A DNA stretch of 64,000 nucleotides from Riptortus pedestris. Lineage: Eukaryota > Arthropoda > Insecta > Hemiptera > Alydidae. The stretch is taken from the NCBI GenBank assembly GCA_019009955.1, contig CM032228.1:133376501-133440500 (forward strand), written 5' to 3'. The position numbers and the translations under genes were made by a program. The notes under the pieces are model-generated. The model was not told where the DNA came from. It worked only from the letters and a program-made list of their open reading frames with translations, and searched no databases. This document shows, piece after piece, positions 36,394-49,266 of the stretch (position 1 is the stretch's first letter; each line of letters starts with the position of its first letter).

Positions 36394-39044
36394 ACACATA
36401 GATTTTATATGATGAAAAGTTCATAAAATATAGTATGACACTAAAATGTTTCGATTTTCAGTGTATTTAGGATACACTCAAAATATAATATGCGTATCAC
36501 TCTCCATGTACAGCAATTAGTTTAACACTTTTGACCCATGTTTCGCCAATTTTCTATGTGTAGTAATTAAATATGTATGATACAATATTTTTCATAGAAG
36601 ATTAAGAATAGGAATTATTGTAAATTATAACAGAGCGGCGAAACGTTTCTTCTTATAAGACGGGTCAAAATAAAATGAGAGTTAGTTTAATTTTAACTCA
36701 GGCTAGAAGGTATAGTTTAGCAGTTGGTAGCTGTTGTTTGTAGTCAATTTAAAATGGCTTCTTGTGATGCCTACCTACAAACATTTATTTCTGACTTTAC
36801 ACCCCAACCTTAAATTAAGAACACCTTTTATAGAGATTTAAATATATTAACATTTTAGAAGCAATTGTTATACCTTCCACAGTATTCTTGTTGGAAGTGA
36901 AGATTGTTGTGTGCGTCCAAGTTTTAAAACTTATGAAGAATTTCTTTTCTCCAAGTAAATTCTTATAAAGTTTGGAATTGTCTCTTGTAGGAAGACAAGG
37001 GAAGAACTATCGTGCCCGTTTATACATTTTGTTTCCAATTCAATTGCGAAAGAAGAGGCTTTGTTTCAAATTGTATTTATGCTTTACAAGACTGTTTCAT
37101 GTAGTTTAAATCCAAAGCCTGGCAGGTCACAGAGGAAACATACTGGTTTAACAACATGTCTATTTAGTATAATTTAAATTCAAACATCTATGATTGATAG
37201 CATTCTATTGATCAAAAATAAATATTATTATGTGCCCTATCGGCAAAAAGTTTTACTTGCATGTGCCAAAAATCTAATTTAGGGTGAATGACATAAAAAC
37301 TGCTTTATAATTTTATGATATGCACTTGCCACTGTCTTCGGCCACCACTAGAACCCCGTTTAACATTGTCACTTATGAGCATTTCCCATAAACTGGTGAT
37401 AGAGAGAAAAATTCATTAAAATATCTAAACAACATATTTTAGTTTACACTTTGCACTTTCCTACCACAGCTTTTTTCATTAGAAACCACATTGCATAAAA
37501 AGAAACACAAACAAAAATCCAGAGCTACGAACACAATAAAAAAAGGTCATGAACTCTCAGATAATGTTGTGGCAAGAGATCAAGAAGAATTTATGATGTA
37601 AATTTACTATAATCAGGCATTGGGTCCATTCTTTTATGCTCTCATTCACAAATCATGTAGGAACAATAAGGTACTGTGTGACCAATATAAAAAAAACGCG
37701 AACTTTTAAAAGAGGTTATTCATTCTTCAAAATGTTTTCTCTTGGGCATTAAATAAAGATGCTTATTCAATAAGACTCGAATAAATAAATCACTGTTTGA
37801 AAATGTATTACTAGTCGTGTCTTAACACTCCCGGCTAATCAGGGATTTAGAAACCAATGAATTTTACTTTCTGATAAGTTAATATCATATAGCAAAATTA
37901 CTACTACTATCATTAGGGCACAAAAGAAATAGATAAAATGTAGTTGTAAATATTAGATTCGTTATTCATGATTTCCGGTTTATGATGTTCTAAATATATG
38001 TGATAAATGGAGTAACGGTCATTAATAACAGGTCTGTATGTGGTTAAGCCCACATTGTATGCAACTAGTCGATACTGGTTACATAATATTTAAATACTAA
38101 TTCAACTTGATTTATTCAATCCTTTTCCTTTCCAATAACTGCAGTTCTCATTATTGGGCTTCTACGATCACGATACTTATCTGTGAGATTTTATTGGCTA
38201 GAATATATTACAGAATTTTTCACTAGCGCTACAAAGGATTGAGAACTATTAACATTTAATGTGGGTCATAAAATAAATAAAAGTATGCCTCAAGAAATAA
38301 CTGATCTTTTAGATCTAATTGTAACTCGTCATAATGAACAAATTTTTGGATTTGACTGAGCGAGTGTTGGATAGAAGCCAGCCAGTATGTTAAATCTATT
38401 TATAGAAAGCTACTACCTCCTGCCGGAGATCTAATCTAACAGCAGAAAGGTTTTGTGTATTTAGAATTCTAATGAGCATTACGAATAGGAAGGAATATAA
38501 TCAATTAACAATTGTATACTAGTATTTTATTAAGTATTTGCTACATGTATATGGCAATAAAAAATCCAGAGATTTCCTCTAATTTATTAAATAATATATC
38601 ACAGAAAATCCAAGTTTCGAAATTTCGTGACACTTTTACATATGTACTATTTATCTAAGTTTTATATATGTTTTTATTACTTAAATGTGTGTCCATTAAT
38701 AAGCTTGATGTTTAAAGATTTCAAAACTAGATACCAAGTTCATTTCTAACTGAAATAGGACCAGAAGGAAATGGGCTTCAAAGGAGGAGTAAAGTAGAAA
38801 ATTGCGATTTCGTTATTATAAATCAGATCTAAACATGTTATATAATAAACAAATTTACAAAGTGGAGCCCTGCAATTGTTGCACTCTGCACTTCCGCTCT
38901 TGAATATTGACGGAGTTATTTGTAGTAGTTTTGCAACTCCAACTCATGCGATCATAAACATCTCAAGCACAACATATATTTCAAGTCTTGTTTGGATCAG
39001 CTTCTAACAATGAGAGAAGATAAATATAAAAAAAAAGAAAAAAA
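36394..39044. other. 2.6 kb AT-rich, no gene recognised
   Basis: Nothing recognisable beyond ordinary AT-rich sequence. Confidence 0.5.
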
Positions 39045-39470
39045 GGCCGCCACGCAGGGGTTCCATAAACTAAGCATATTTCCCACGTCCTAAAAAGGCA
39101 TGTTCATGAACTCTACCGTAATAAAATCCGTATGTAAACAGGAATGTGCCTTTCATGGGCTGCTTAGTGATTCATATGCTCTACGTGATATTCACTTAAA
39201 GATAATAATACAATATTCGAGACAAAGTGTATGAAACAACAATTGTAGAAAATTTATTTTTCAACCAAACTGGTAACTGGTTTCTAACTCAAAATTAAGG
39301 AAATATTTTAAAATTATTTAAATTTCCCTACGCCCTGTATGCTCCCTCCTCCTGGCCATTAAAGAACTTAGTCTTTAGTTTTGATTGAAACGCTTAAATA
39401 TTGAGATAGGTAACAATCAAACAAAAACTATGGCCGCTAGAGGAATAACAGACAAATATGTCAATCTATT
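39045..39470 (+). mobile_element. HINE-like repeat copy G, first-end half
   Basis: It starts GCCGCCACGCAGGGGTTCCA, continues with CTAAGCATATTTCCCACGTC and ends with GCCGCTAGAGGAATAACAGA, next to a small AT patch. The second-end half is absent in this orientation. An oppositely oriented copy begins 60 bases further on. Confidence 0.72.
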
Positions 39471-39529
39471 TATATATCTTAATATTTTTTTATTTATTTT
39501 TTTCGCATTATAGAACTTTGAGATCTAGA

Positions 39530-39772
39530 GTCGCCCCCTAGTGAGATTCAAGGGATTCGTGATCAGTATTTGACCAGCTATTGAGGACGTACTCGTGACG
39601 CGATTTTCGAAAGATTTCTTCAAGTGTCTATCGATCCTACCCAGGAGATGACGAAAATGAGGTGCGTTAAAAATTATATATATATAGGCACACACATAAT
39701 AAAAATGCAAATATCTTGGTTAATATTCAAGATAGAGAATAATGCATATAAAATTATTTATACAATTTTTCG

Positions 39773-39850
<78 letters not shown>

Positions 39851-40182
39851 AAATCGAAAAATTGTATAGAACCAGTCTTATTGCAAATTAAATTTACTAT
39901 AAATAATTTTAAATACATTATTCTCTATCTTGAATATTAACCAAGATATTTGCATTTGTATTATGTGTGTGCCTAATAGCAGAGTTGAGATCGGTTGAAG
40001 TCGGTTCTATTCGGGACTTAACGCCGAAAGCTAGTTCGGCCGTTTGCTTAACTGTTCGGCTCTCGTGAAATTGGTTTAGAGACTCGTTACTACTACGGTT
40101 ATTAGTAGGTAGATTTCTCCATTGTAAAACTTCACTTGGGAAATCTGCTTAGTTTACGCAGCCCCTGCGTGACGGACTTTTT
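39530..40182 (-). mobile_element. HINE-like repeat copy with self-complementary core
   Basis: Read on + it starts near AGCTATTGAGGACGTACTCG and ends at the first-end hairpin ACGCAGCCCCTGCGTGACGG. Unusually, the segment next to the core (GCACACACATAATAAAAATG to ACAATTTTTCGATT, 39687-39772) reappears inverted on the other side (39853-39975), so the copy folds on itself around the (TA)n(GA)n core. Confidence 0.82.
39775..39851. repeat. compound (TA)n(GA)n microsatellite
   Basis: About 27 TA units run directly into about 11 GA units, at the centre of the inverted copy described above. Confidence 0.95.
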
Positions 40183-40640
40183 TATGTATTGAGTGATTTA
40201 CTCGACGTACACCCCCCGTTAACCGAGGAGGACCTGGAACAAATGTCTCCAGTAGACTGACGGGCCGTATTACACCCCCTCTCCCCCTGCATGGGGTCCA
40301 CGCATGACTCAACGTATGAATGTTTGGTAATGGTGAGGTGAGGTGAGGAAGAGAGACGTTAGGGAGTGGGTGTATAAGGTATGTATGAGCGTGTAGAGCC
40401 TGCCGCGGCAGGAGTGTACACGTGGAGTAGTGGCTGTGGAACAGGAGGGGGAGGGGGGTGTCAGCAGCTGGGAGGCGCTATTAGGGTAATTGCCGGCCTC
40501 TAGCCCTAATCAGCAGGGGGAAGGGGCTTAACTCTTATACAACACCCACTAATACAATAATACAACACTATTACTATACAACCCCCCCCCCACCCCACCC
40601 CTCAACCTCCCACCACCTCTACCCTCAACCCAAATAGAAC
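40183..40640. other. GC-richer patch with G-runs and a C-run
   Basis: This patch contrasts with its AT-rich neighbours. It includes a perfect 14 bp palindrome CCTGCCGCGGCAGG (40399-40412), an E-box-like CACGTGGAG, runs GGAGGGGGAGGGGGGTG (about 40445-40461) and a C-run near 40570. No coding frame. It may be a regulatory element or remnant CpG patch. Confidence 0.35.
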
Positions 40641-40899
40641 GCTTATTTGACTTAATTTATATTAAATAGGCAATTTAGAATAGGAAGTTCCGATAGCTTA
40701 TTAGAATGACCTCGGGCGCCCGACACAGAATAAAGCTTACTCTACCACCGATTTGAAATTGAAGTCCTCAGATTAAACAGCGCTTGTCTATGCATATTCG
40801 AGGTTGATTCAGTACATTTCTCTTGAAGTATTCGTGACACTATTTTCAAAAATATACTTTAAATGTCTGATATGTAAAAGTCCCACACAAAACTAAAGA

Positions 40900-41080
40900 G
40901 GAAGTTCCTTAATGGGACTAAGGGAGGAGTGGGGTTTAGGGGAAGGCTATAATGTACAATCTCAAAATACTCTGTTATTAGTAGTCTGATAGAAAAATGT
41001 TATATAACCAATCCTGTAGATAAAGTAATGTACTGCAATTGTTGTTCTATACATTTTTTTCTGGAATGAGTAATAACTGA
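40900..41080 (-). mobile_element. HINE-like internal fragment (variant subfamily)
   Basis: It shares GGAGTGGGGTTTAG, a TGTTATATAACC block and TACTGCAATTGTTGTTCTAT with other variant copies (compare 46940-47060 and, inverted, 16390-16500). No termini are present. Confidence 0.5.
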
Positions 41081-44000
41081 ATTATGTTTATTTTTCAAGC
41101 TCTTAAGGGTCCTTGCTAAAATAAAAAATAGAGAATAGATTTGAAGATGACAAAATCACTTAAGCCCGTGAAATGTGAAGACAGTTTTTTAGGGTAACAT
41201 TTATACAGTGACTTGGAAGAAACTATGGCTAAGAGTGATAGTTGTAGTCAGAGCTTATTATTCATATTTCTTTTTTTAATTAACCTAATTAAAATTGCAT
41301 TGTTATGCATATAGAATTAAAACTGATTTAGTAGTTTCGTAAGTATTTCAGAGATTAACTCGTCCAAAATAAAATGCAAATAAATCTAAAGTTAGAGTCA
41401 ATTTCAAAACATATAAAACATTAAACAACAAATAAAATAAATAACATCAAAAATGGAGTTTAAGCCACTTAATTATTATCAATTAATAGAAAAAAATAAA
41501 ATACTACTATGATTCCACATGTACTTACCTTTCCATTTCTACAAAACATCTTTGGGTACAAAACGTACAGTTTGTACTAATATGATGAAATTCATTAATC
41601 TTCAGTATGCTTCAAAAAAAAAGAGCTAGATATAATTTATTTTCTTTAAAAAACATTTCATTTTGTTTACGCCAGAGATTTTTTTTAATAATTATAGTTC
41701 ATAAGTAAACGAATTATATTTCTCAAAACTCGCATGTATGTTTGTATGTTTCCAGGGGTCAGAACGAATATCAACGCCCATTGATCAAGGATCGACTAAA
41801 CCAGATAATAACAAAGGTTCTTAACATAGCAAGAATATATAAAATTATTAATATTCATTGCATATTTGTTATTCATCTTAATTTTTTATGAAGGGATAAC
41901 AATTAAAATGATAAGATTCATGAATAATTTCCTTAATAAAAAAAGAGAACAAACCTTGAAGCAATGCATGTGCGTCATACAATAAATAGCTCTTTTACAG
42001 CTTTATAGCTGCTCAATCCTAGAGGGATAACCTCAAGAGGAAAATTAAATACAAATCTCTTGTTTCAAAATTAAGAGTGCTCTACAAACAAATATGAGAA
42101 GGCGATAAATTAAAAAAAAAAAAAGAGTTGAAGATATTTCCCCCTCAAAGCGGAGTTGGCAGATAAAGAGATTATTAGTACCACACACCAGAGGACGGAA
42201 CATTAGCCACTAAAAATAATGAAGTTGTTACAAAACTAAAATTCACGAAGTTTCTAAAGCATAACAGTTACGGAATGAAACATCACTTCTCGGAAGTTGG
42301 TAATTTTCCTAAACTGCTTTTGTATGAATAATTCTGCCTCGCGTTCGGTGAACTATAAGTTTAGTAATGCCTGTTTAACTCTTCAAGATAAGTGGCAAGG
42401 TAAACTTTTTAAGAGAGAACGTTTCAGTTTTAATTTGTTTCTCATTATGTCTTTCACTAAGTGCTCAAATATAGAAAACTATCATTATTCTGATTAAAAG
42501 TATGGGAAGAGGTGTAAAAATGTATTCTAATTTACACCAATGCAATTTATTTCTAATTAAAATCACAAAGGGATGGATGCAGAAAATAGTAGATAATAAG
42601 TCAAATCTACTAATTTCATTACATAACAGGAATACAATATATTATAATGACACTTGAATGGATTAATGGAAGGCTCGTTTTAAACTCGTAAAGAGCTGCC
42701 ACAAAAGTAGAAGTATTTATCAAAATATACATAAGCGAACAGATCTATAAATCGGACGGCGGAAGTAAAAAACATTTAACTCAAAATGTGTTTTTTGAAG
42801 GCATTATGAAACTCAGATATTCGTAATTAAAATTGTTTTTCGTCAAAATTCTATGGTAAAAATTATTTTAAAACTAACCTGAAACTAATTGAGCAACAAT
42901 AAAACTCATGAGATAACCATTTGAACGTGAAACGGGTGAAATCGACTCGAAAGGAATTAAATGCGCTTATAGCAGTAATTTTGGGTATTATAAGCAAATA
43001 ACTAATTCCATTTATAATGGTTTCAGCTCTCATTAAAGATGTTTTATGCTACAAATTGCAATGCAAAAACGCTGCTTTCTCAATAATATTTCTCCACCTA
43101 CTTTAAAACTAAAAGAATTACATTATAATGTAAAGACCAATAAGCTTCCTAATAATATGAATTGAACAAAAAAGGCCTAAAGGAAGGACGATGAATAATT
43201 TAATCGTTGTAGGTATTTACTGCTTGAACTAATTCGGTTTTAAATTTGAATCGGACTTCTCTGACATCGTACACGTTGGTACGGAAAGTGTTTAATTCCA
43301 GAATTTGAAATTAATTACAATGGCCATGCTGTAAATTTACAATGGAGAAGCAGTAAAAGGTCACAGCGGCAACAGATGTACACCTTTACAAAAAAAAAAT
43401 CTTACTATTATTAGAGTTAATATCCTGAGGTACATCCCAAGTTAGAAACAACTTGCACGTCTCTCCAGATTTTGAAATTTGCTTTGTGTGCATATATACA
43501 CATGAGTGTATGTATTATACATATTATATACACCCCCCCCCCACCCGTTCCCCAATCATCGCCAGAATTGAGTAGCTACTTAAATAAATAATCATCAATC
43601 TTTGGTTGGAAAAGAACAAAGCCATATTTTCGGCTTGTTTTCACATTTTATCCCGAGAGTATTAAAATACAACGTTTTTAAGTATTATAGCAATCATGCC
43701 AATATCGGTTTTGTAAAAAGACAGGTGTTTATGAAGAAACAGATGAGTTAAAGTCCAAATTACAGGCTTCTGATGTCGGTCAAAACTATAAGCCTTCTGT
43801 CGGCGTTGAGGACACACTATAGGTTATACTACGAGCACGTGATGGGAGTCCAATGCCTACGAAAGCATGTCGTGAATGATTTTCCCGGGACTCTTGGGAT
43901 TATTACTAGCAAAGCTTAGTAATTCTAATATCGACATCCATAGGGGGATAATGGCTGGATTATGGACAAAAGAGATAACTATCATACAAGACTTGTGTTT

Positions 44001-44269
44001 ATGGAAGCGCGCGAATGAGGTGGTATATCAATGTTTACTAGCTTACTGGCATAAAAATAACTCGTGTACTAATGAATGAATAAGTTTACCGGATGTCGGG
44101 CGGCTGCTGCAACTGCTGCGGCGGCATTCATACCTGCTGTCGGGTACATGTTACATCAGAACATCTCTGAAGTTGGGCGAAGTACACTGGACACTGTACA
44201 CACACTGTGCACTAGCACTGACACACACTACTGGCGGAGTACCGATGTAACACAGAGAGCGGCCTACAA
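41081..44269. other. 3.2 kb, no gene recognised
   Basis: AT-rich. A C-run followed by CACCC lies near 43531-43546. From about 43850 the GC content rises toward the promoter-like block. No recognisable coding. Confidence 0.45.
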
Positions 44270-44960
44270 CTGACATACACTCTACGAAGGCTGGCACTCG
44301 ACTGAGCGGCTCTCCTCCCCTCCCCTCCATCCCCACTCCCTCCACTCCTCACTCGCCTCCAACACTCGCCTCAACAACCACGCACTTCTTCCCTTTTGAA
44401 AAAAAAAATAAAAATCGAAGGGTAGCTGGGAGGGGGAATGGCCGCCCTAGCTACCCCCATACACTTCCCCTCCCTCCGAATAACACAAAAGGTCTCTCCA
44501 ATTTTTCCCCTCGACAGGAGAAAGAGGGATTCTCTCTCTGCCTCTCTCCCACTGATTTCAACCCCCTGTCGGTTTGCACAAATATGGCAGCCGTATCAAC
44601 CCCCCTCACCCCCGACCAGCCTGATTACCAGCCTCACTAGTCTCCCCCTTCCCCAGACCCGACAACACTTCCCCACACACATTTTTCCCAGTGGTAAAAA
44701 CGGGGCTCCACGTGGAGCCTGGGCCGAGTTGAGAGGAGCCAATGGGAAAGGGAGAGGGGAGCGGGAGACAGCAAGGCCAACACGGAGCCTGCCTGCCGGA
44801 GGCGGAGCCTCTACTAAGAACGTAGCCAATACGAATTGCTCTGCGCCCAATCAGAAGCCCAGCTTGAAGCGTGGTTAGACTAAGCCCCTCCCACAGCTCT
44901 GCTCCACGTGGAGCCCTATTTCTCTCAATAGCTGTGCTACCACACAAAAAATAAAACTTG
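44270..44960 (+). promoter_or_regulatory. CpG-rich promoter-like block, possible first exon
   Basis: The most GC- and CpG-rich block of the window. Its left half is C/T-rich. From about 44700 it carries promoter-type motifs: three CCAAT boxes on + (44739, 44826, 44847), GC-box-like GGAGGCGGAG (44798) and GCCCCTCCC (44884), and two E-box palindromes centred 196 bp apart (GGCTCCACGTGGAGCC at 44704-44719 and GCTCCACGTGGAGC at 44901-44914). A strong 5' splice donor (CTTG/GTAAGG at 44961) follows. Open frames here (44438-44878 on +, 44606-44947 on -) are low-complexity and match nothing known. A transcription start on + with a short non-coding first exon is inferred. A repeat-derived CpG block is the alternative. 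Confidence 0.4.
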
Positions 44961-45838
44961 GTAAGGATGGATTTGAGTTCTCTCCATATTCCGTGGATAT
45001 GATAATAATAAAAATGCTAGATATAGCGACTTTAGCGAATCCATATTAGAGGTCCTTGCTGAGCAAAATTTCTTTTGACACGTCTAACATCAGAAGGAAA
45101 ACTAAATGGAGGAATCTTCTTTGCAATCCCCTGTTCGTTTGAACAGCTCCATTACAAGGCAATTAAAAACCATTGAGCTCTTTTTATCTGCATTAAGTCC
45201 TTTAAAAATCTTTTACAATTACTTTGTAATAGATACAAAATGAGGAATCAAAGGATTGGGTATATATTCTTTATTAAAGGGGCCTGCTTCGTGACAATTA
45301 CGTTGACTACTGATCCGGTAAAAATAAAATAGAAAACTTGGGAATATAACATTTATGACTCATCTATTAAAAAGTCAATTAATGTTTGGAGGTTAAAATC
45401 TCCATATAAAGTAACTGTGCTATAATTTAATATTGGTGGGCTACTTCCTGGACAACCCCTCCTGATTAGCCATTAACTGAATCTAAAACTTATTAAAATT
45501 TGTGGGCACCCATCAGTATCATTATAAAGTTATCGCTATTTGACTGTCATAGCCTTGAAATATTTATTTCTGTTCCTAAAATGTTCTTTTTCCTCAGAAT
45601 GTCCAAAACAATTTCTGCAAAATTTATCACACGTCAATCAAGGATATGAAAAGTTTGAATACGAGGTCGATGACACTGCAATGTATCATTCATTTGAATG
45701 ATCTCCTAGAAACGTGTGTACAAATATCAGATTTTAACTTTCAAACCTACCATTTTGGAATTAAACGCCAAGATGATGACGGAAATAGGTATATTTAGCA
45801 CCCTCTCTTTCCACATGTGAAGTCAGCAATTGAGGTTA
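44961..45838. other. no gene recognised
   Basis: AT-rich DNA between the CpG-rich block and the first copy of the dense repeat cluster. If the block is a promoter, this would be the start of its first intron. Confidence 0.4.
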
Positions 45839-45966
45839 TTAGCAGATTTCCCTTAAGGGAAATCAGCTATTGAGGTTGTACTCATGACGGAATTTTCAAA
45901 TTTTTCTTCGGATGTCCAGGTCGAGGGTGGTTACAGGGATGAAATAAAAAATTCGAAATATCTCTG

Positions 45967-46021
<55 letters not shown>

Positions 46022-46576
46022 CTGTTACCGCTCTAGCGGTCGCAATTTTTGTTTGATCGTTACTAAACTCGATATTTAGTCGTTTTATGTCAAAAGAAAG
46101 ATCAAGTTCGTTAACGGCTGAAATCGGACCACGGGGAGGGGGGGTTTAGAGGGGAGGATTTCCGAAAATTCGAAATATCTCCGTTACTATTCGTCGGATC
46201 GAAAAATTGTACAGAATCAATCTTATTGCAAATTAAATTTACTATAAATATTGTTCTATACATTTATTCTGTATCTTGAATATTAACCGAGATATTTGCA
46301 TTTGTATTCTGCGTGTGGTACCAGTAGGCTATGTTCGGACTTTCCACCGAGAGCTCTGGCGGCCTTTTCCATAACTATGCGTCCCTCGTGAATAGGTTTA
46401 GAGGTTAGGTTAACTGTGTTTCGGGGCTAGAAACTACTGGGTTATTACGCCCTAAATAATGTTTTAGGTTTAGAGGTTTCTTTCTATTACAGTTGTTATT
46501 AGGCAGATTTCTCTATTGTAAAACTTCACGTGGGAAATCTGCTTAGTTTACGCAGCCCCTGCGTGACGGACTTTTT
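45839..46576 (-). mobile_element. HINE-like repeat copy H, full length
   Basis: Read on +, it starts TTAGCAGATTTCCCTTAAGG (second end, perfect palindrome) and has a TA core at 45971-46017. It continues with CTCTAGCGGTCGCAATTTTT and ends GCAGCCCCTGCGTGACGGAC followed by T's. Before the core it contains 49 bases identical to the variant copy at 46661-46709, so it looks chimeric. Confidence 0.9.
45971..46017. repeat. (TA)n core of copy H
   Basis: About 22 TA units between the two conserved halves of the repeat. Confidence 0.95.
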
Positions 46577-46609
46577 TTCATTACAGGATTTCCATGATTC
46601 GTACCTAGT

Positions 46610-47065
46610 GTATGCTGAAAATGAGGTCCATTCAAATTAATATGTCGGAGCTGCAGGTGGGAGGGTGGTTACAGGGATGAAATAAAAAATTCGAAATATC
46701 TCTGTTAATGTGTGTTGGATCAGAAAATTATATATAAACAGTCTTTTTGGAAACTTCATTTCCTACAATACATGTTCTCTTTTTTTCTCTCTCTCCCTTA
46801 CTGTAATATTAACCAAGATATTTGCCTGTATTAGTTTTCAGGTCTGACAATGCCTTCTACTTAAATCACATTAGCAACACTGGAGTATATCAGTAACCTT
46901 CTTATTTCAAATATAAATACGACGCATTGCTTCCATCAGTCCAAAAGGAGTGGGGTTTAGAAGAGGGACTGAATTACAAATTACAAATATCACCATAATT
47001 ATGACTTGATCGAAAAGTGTTACATAAATAACCTTGTTGGTAATGAAATGTGCTACAATTGATTT
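46610..47065 (-). mobile_element. HINE-like variant fragments
   Basis: One fragment (about 46615-46850) runs from AAATGAGGTCCATTCAAATT through the 49-base block shared with copy H to ATATTAACCAAGATATTTGC. A second (about 46940-47065) has GGAGTGGGGTTTAG and GAAATGTGCTACAATTG. Neither has intact ends. Confidence 0.6.
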
Positions 47066-47192
47066 TAGCAGATTTCCCATAAGGGAAATCAGCTATTGAG
47101 GTTTTTCGACCTTTTTCTTCAAATGTCCATCGATCCTACGTAGGAGGTGTCGAAAATGAGGTCCGTTCAAAATATACATATATATATATATC
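47066..47192 (-). mobile_element. HINE-like copy J, second-end half only
   Basis: It starts TTAGCAGATTTCCCATAAGG, continues with CATCGATCCTACGTAGGAGG and AATGAGGTCCGTTCAAAAT, and ends in a TA tract. The Penelope-like element begins exactly there. Confidence 0.82.
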
Positions 47193-49123
47193 ACACAATC
47201 ATAGCAATAATAAAAACACAATCATAGCAAAATGCAATTAACATCATAACAAACTACAACAATAAACTCAAAAACACAAAAAAACAAGACCCCCTAAACA
47301 CCCACATCAATAAAACAAAACAATTCCTTCACAACAACAAACACTTGCTTATACTAAAATCAGACAAAAGCAATCACACGGTTGTCATGGACAAACACGA
47401 ATACAACACCAAAATATTAGAGTTACTTACAGACAAAAACACATACAAACAAGTCAAAAGAGACCCCACCTCTACATTACAAGAAAAAAATAACAAATTA
47501 ATACTCAAATTACATAAAGATAAGAAAATAGACACAATCTCAAAAAACAAAATAACAACATACAACAGCCCCCCCCCCCAGAATTTATGGCACAGTCAAA
47601 ACCCACAAAGCTAACAACCCCCTCAGACCAGTAGTCAGCTTCAACAACAGCCCCACATACCACACATCCAAATACCTCACAGACTTAATCAAACCACTAA
47701 TAGACGACCCTTACACCATCAAAGACTCCTTCCAATTTTACAATGAAATAAAAAACCAAAACCATACCAGACAACTATATACTCATATCTCTAGATGTGA
47801 AATCACTATTTCACTAATATCCCAATCAACATTGTCAAACAATTACTAGTCGACAAATGGGACAACCAAAAAGACAATACAAATATATCAACCACAGACT
47901 TCATAAGCCTATTAAATCTATGCCTAGATTGCGGATACCTCCAGTATGAAGAAAAGTACTACAAAATCATAGATGGACTCCCCATGGGATCACCCGTAGC
48001 CACTATTACAGCAGACATAATTATGACGGACCTCATAAACAAAACACTCACACAACTACCATATGACATTCCATTCATCTACCGATACATAGATGACTTA
48101 TACCTAACCATACCTTCCACAGAAACTACTAATATCCTCACTCACTTCAAACGCATACCACCACAAACTTCAATTTACAATAGAACTAGAAAACAACAAA
48201 ACACTACCATTTTTAGACACCATCACTCTAAGGAAACCCAATGGCACCATAGCAGTCAATTGGTGGACCAAACCACACAAAACAGACAGACATATAGACT
48301 ACAACTCACACCACCCAATAAAACAAAAAATCAACACAGCACAAGCACTCATACACAGAGCACTCAAATTGAGCGACCCAACGTACCACAAAGGAAACAT
48401 AAAATTAGTAAAAAGCATACTCAGACACAACAATTACCCAAACAAACTTATCAAACCGCATCATACACAACACAAACAAAACAGACAACCAAACACACTG
48501 CATCTCAAAAAACACCAATAACATCAACCAACTCAAATTCCACTCTATCACATATGTCAGAGGCCTATCTGAAAAATTAGCTAATGTAATGACCAACCAC
48601 AACATAAAAGTCAGCTTCAAAAACAAAAAAAAAACAGTACACAAAATAATATACTCAAAACTCAAAGCAAAAATACCCCAAACAAAAAGAGCAATGTCAT
48701 TTACAAGATACCATGCAAAACTGCAACACATTATACATTGGAGAAACCAGCCAATACATCACCAACAGAATAACAGGCCACAAATCTGATATAAAAATTA
48801 ACAAACTAAACAGTGCATTGGCCCAACATAGCATCAACAATGACCACCACTTCAACTACAACGAAACACAAATACTAGACATAGAACCCAACAAAATCCA
48901 AAGAATGTTTAAGGAAATGCTATACATAGCCCAACACAAAAACACATGCAACAAAAAGACAGACATTGACAAACTCAGCACCATATACTGCAACATAATA
49001 CCATAAATACACCTCAACACTATACAATATTCATATCCATACATAACTTATATTCACATACTTAACACTCGAGCACCCCATAACACCACATTATATATAA
49101 TACCCATATCATTATTATTATAA

Positions 49124-49127
<4 letters not shown>
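47193..49127 (+). mobile_element. Penelope-like retroelement, 5'-truncated and decayed
   Basis: About 1.9 kb containing a Penelope-type reverse transcriptase followed by a GIY-YIG endonuclease, the standard order of the endonuclease-positive class. It lies between two TA tracts. The + (sense) strand is strikingly poor in G and rich in A and C along its whole length. A short 3' region (49007-49127) follows the last stop. Confidence 0.9.
47229..49006 (+). pseudogene. Penelope-like reverse transcriptase/GIY-YIG polyprotein, frameshifted
   Basis: In a live element this protein would copy the element's RNA and cut the target. The frame is open from about 47229, just after an in-frame TAG, with the typical N-terminal box around KSDKSNHTVVMDK. 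After a C-run near 47570 the reading shifts. The next block has YGTVKTHK and NNPLRPVVSFNNSPTYH (about 47580-47660). Further shifts follow near 47760 and 47800. GLPMGSPVA lies at 47975-48001 and the catalytic YRYIDD at 48080-48097. The post-catalytic part (NSHHPIK-type segment) is in another frame. The GIY-YIG domain (LYIGET from 48731, with a conserved Arg and a downstream Glu) is also frame-shifted from its Cys-rich lead-in. At least four frameshifts make it non-functional. Confidence 0.88.

Positions 49128-49166
<39 letters not shown>
49128..49166. repeat. (TA)n microsatellite after the Penelope-like element
   Basis: About 19 TA units mark the downstream edge of the element. No matching first half of HINE copy J follows, so the element's presence inside a HINE core is not proven here. 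Confidence 0.95.
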
Positions 49167-49167
<1 letters not shown>

Positions 49168-49266
49168 CACTGTAAAAGCTGTAACATATTATAATTTAAT
49201 AGATGTAATACATCAAGAAGGTGGCTCTAATAAAAATATAACTACAAACAGCAATAATAACTGTAA

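Noticed and set aside
44438..44878. 146-codon open frame, and a 113-codon frame on the other strand
   Set aside because: Both overlap a CpG-rich, pyrimidine-biased block, are low in complexity and match no family I know. The block is better described as promoter-like DNA.
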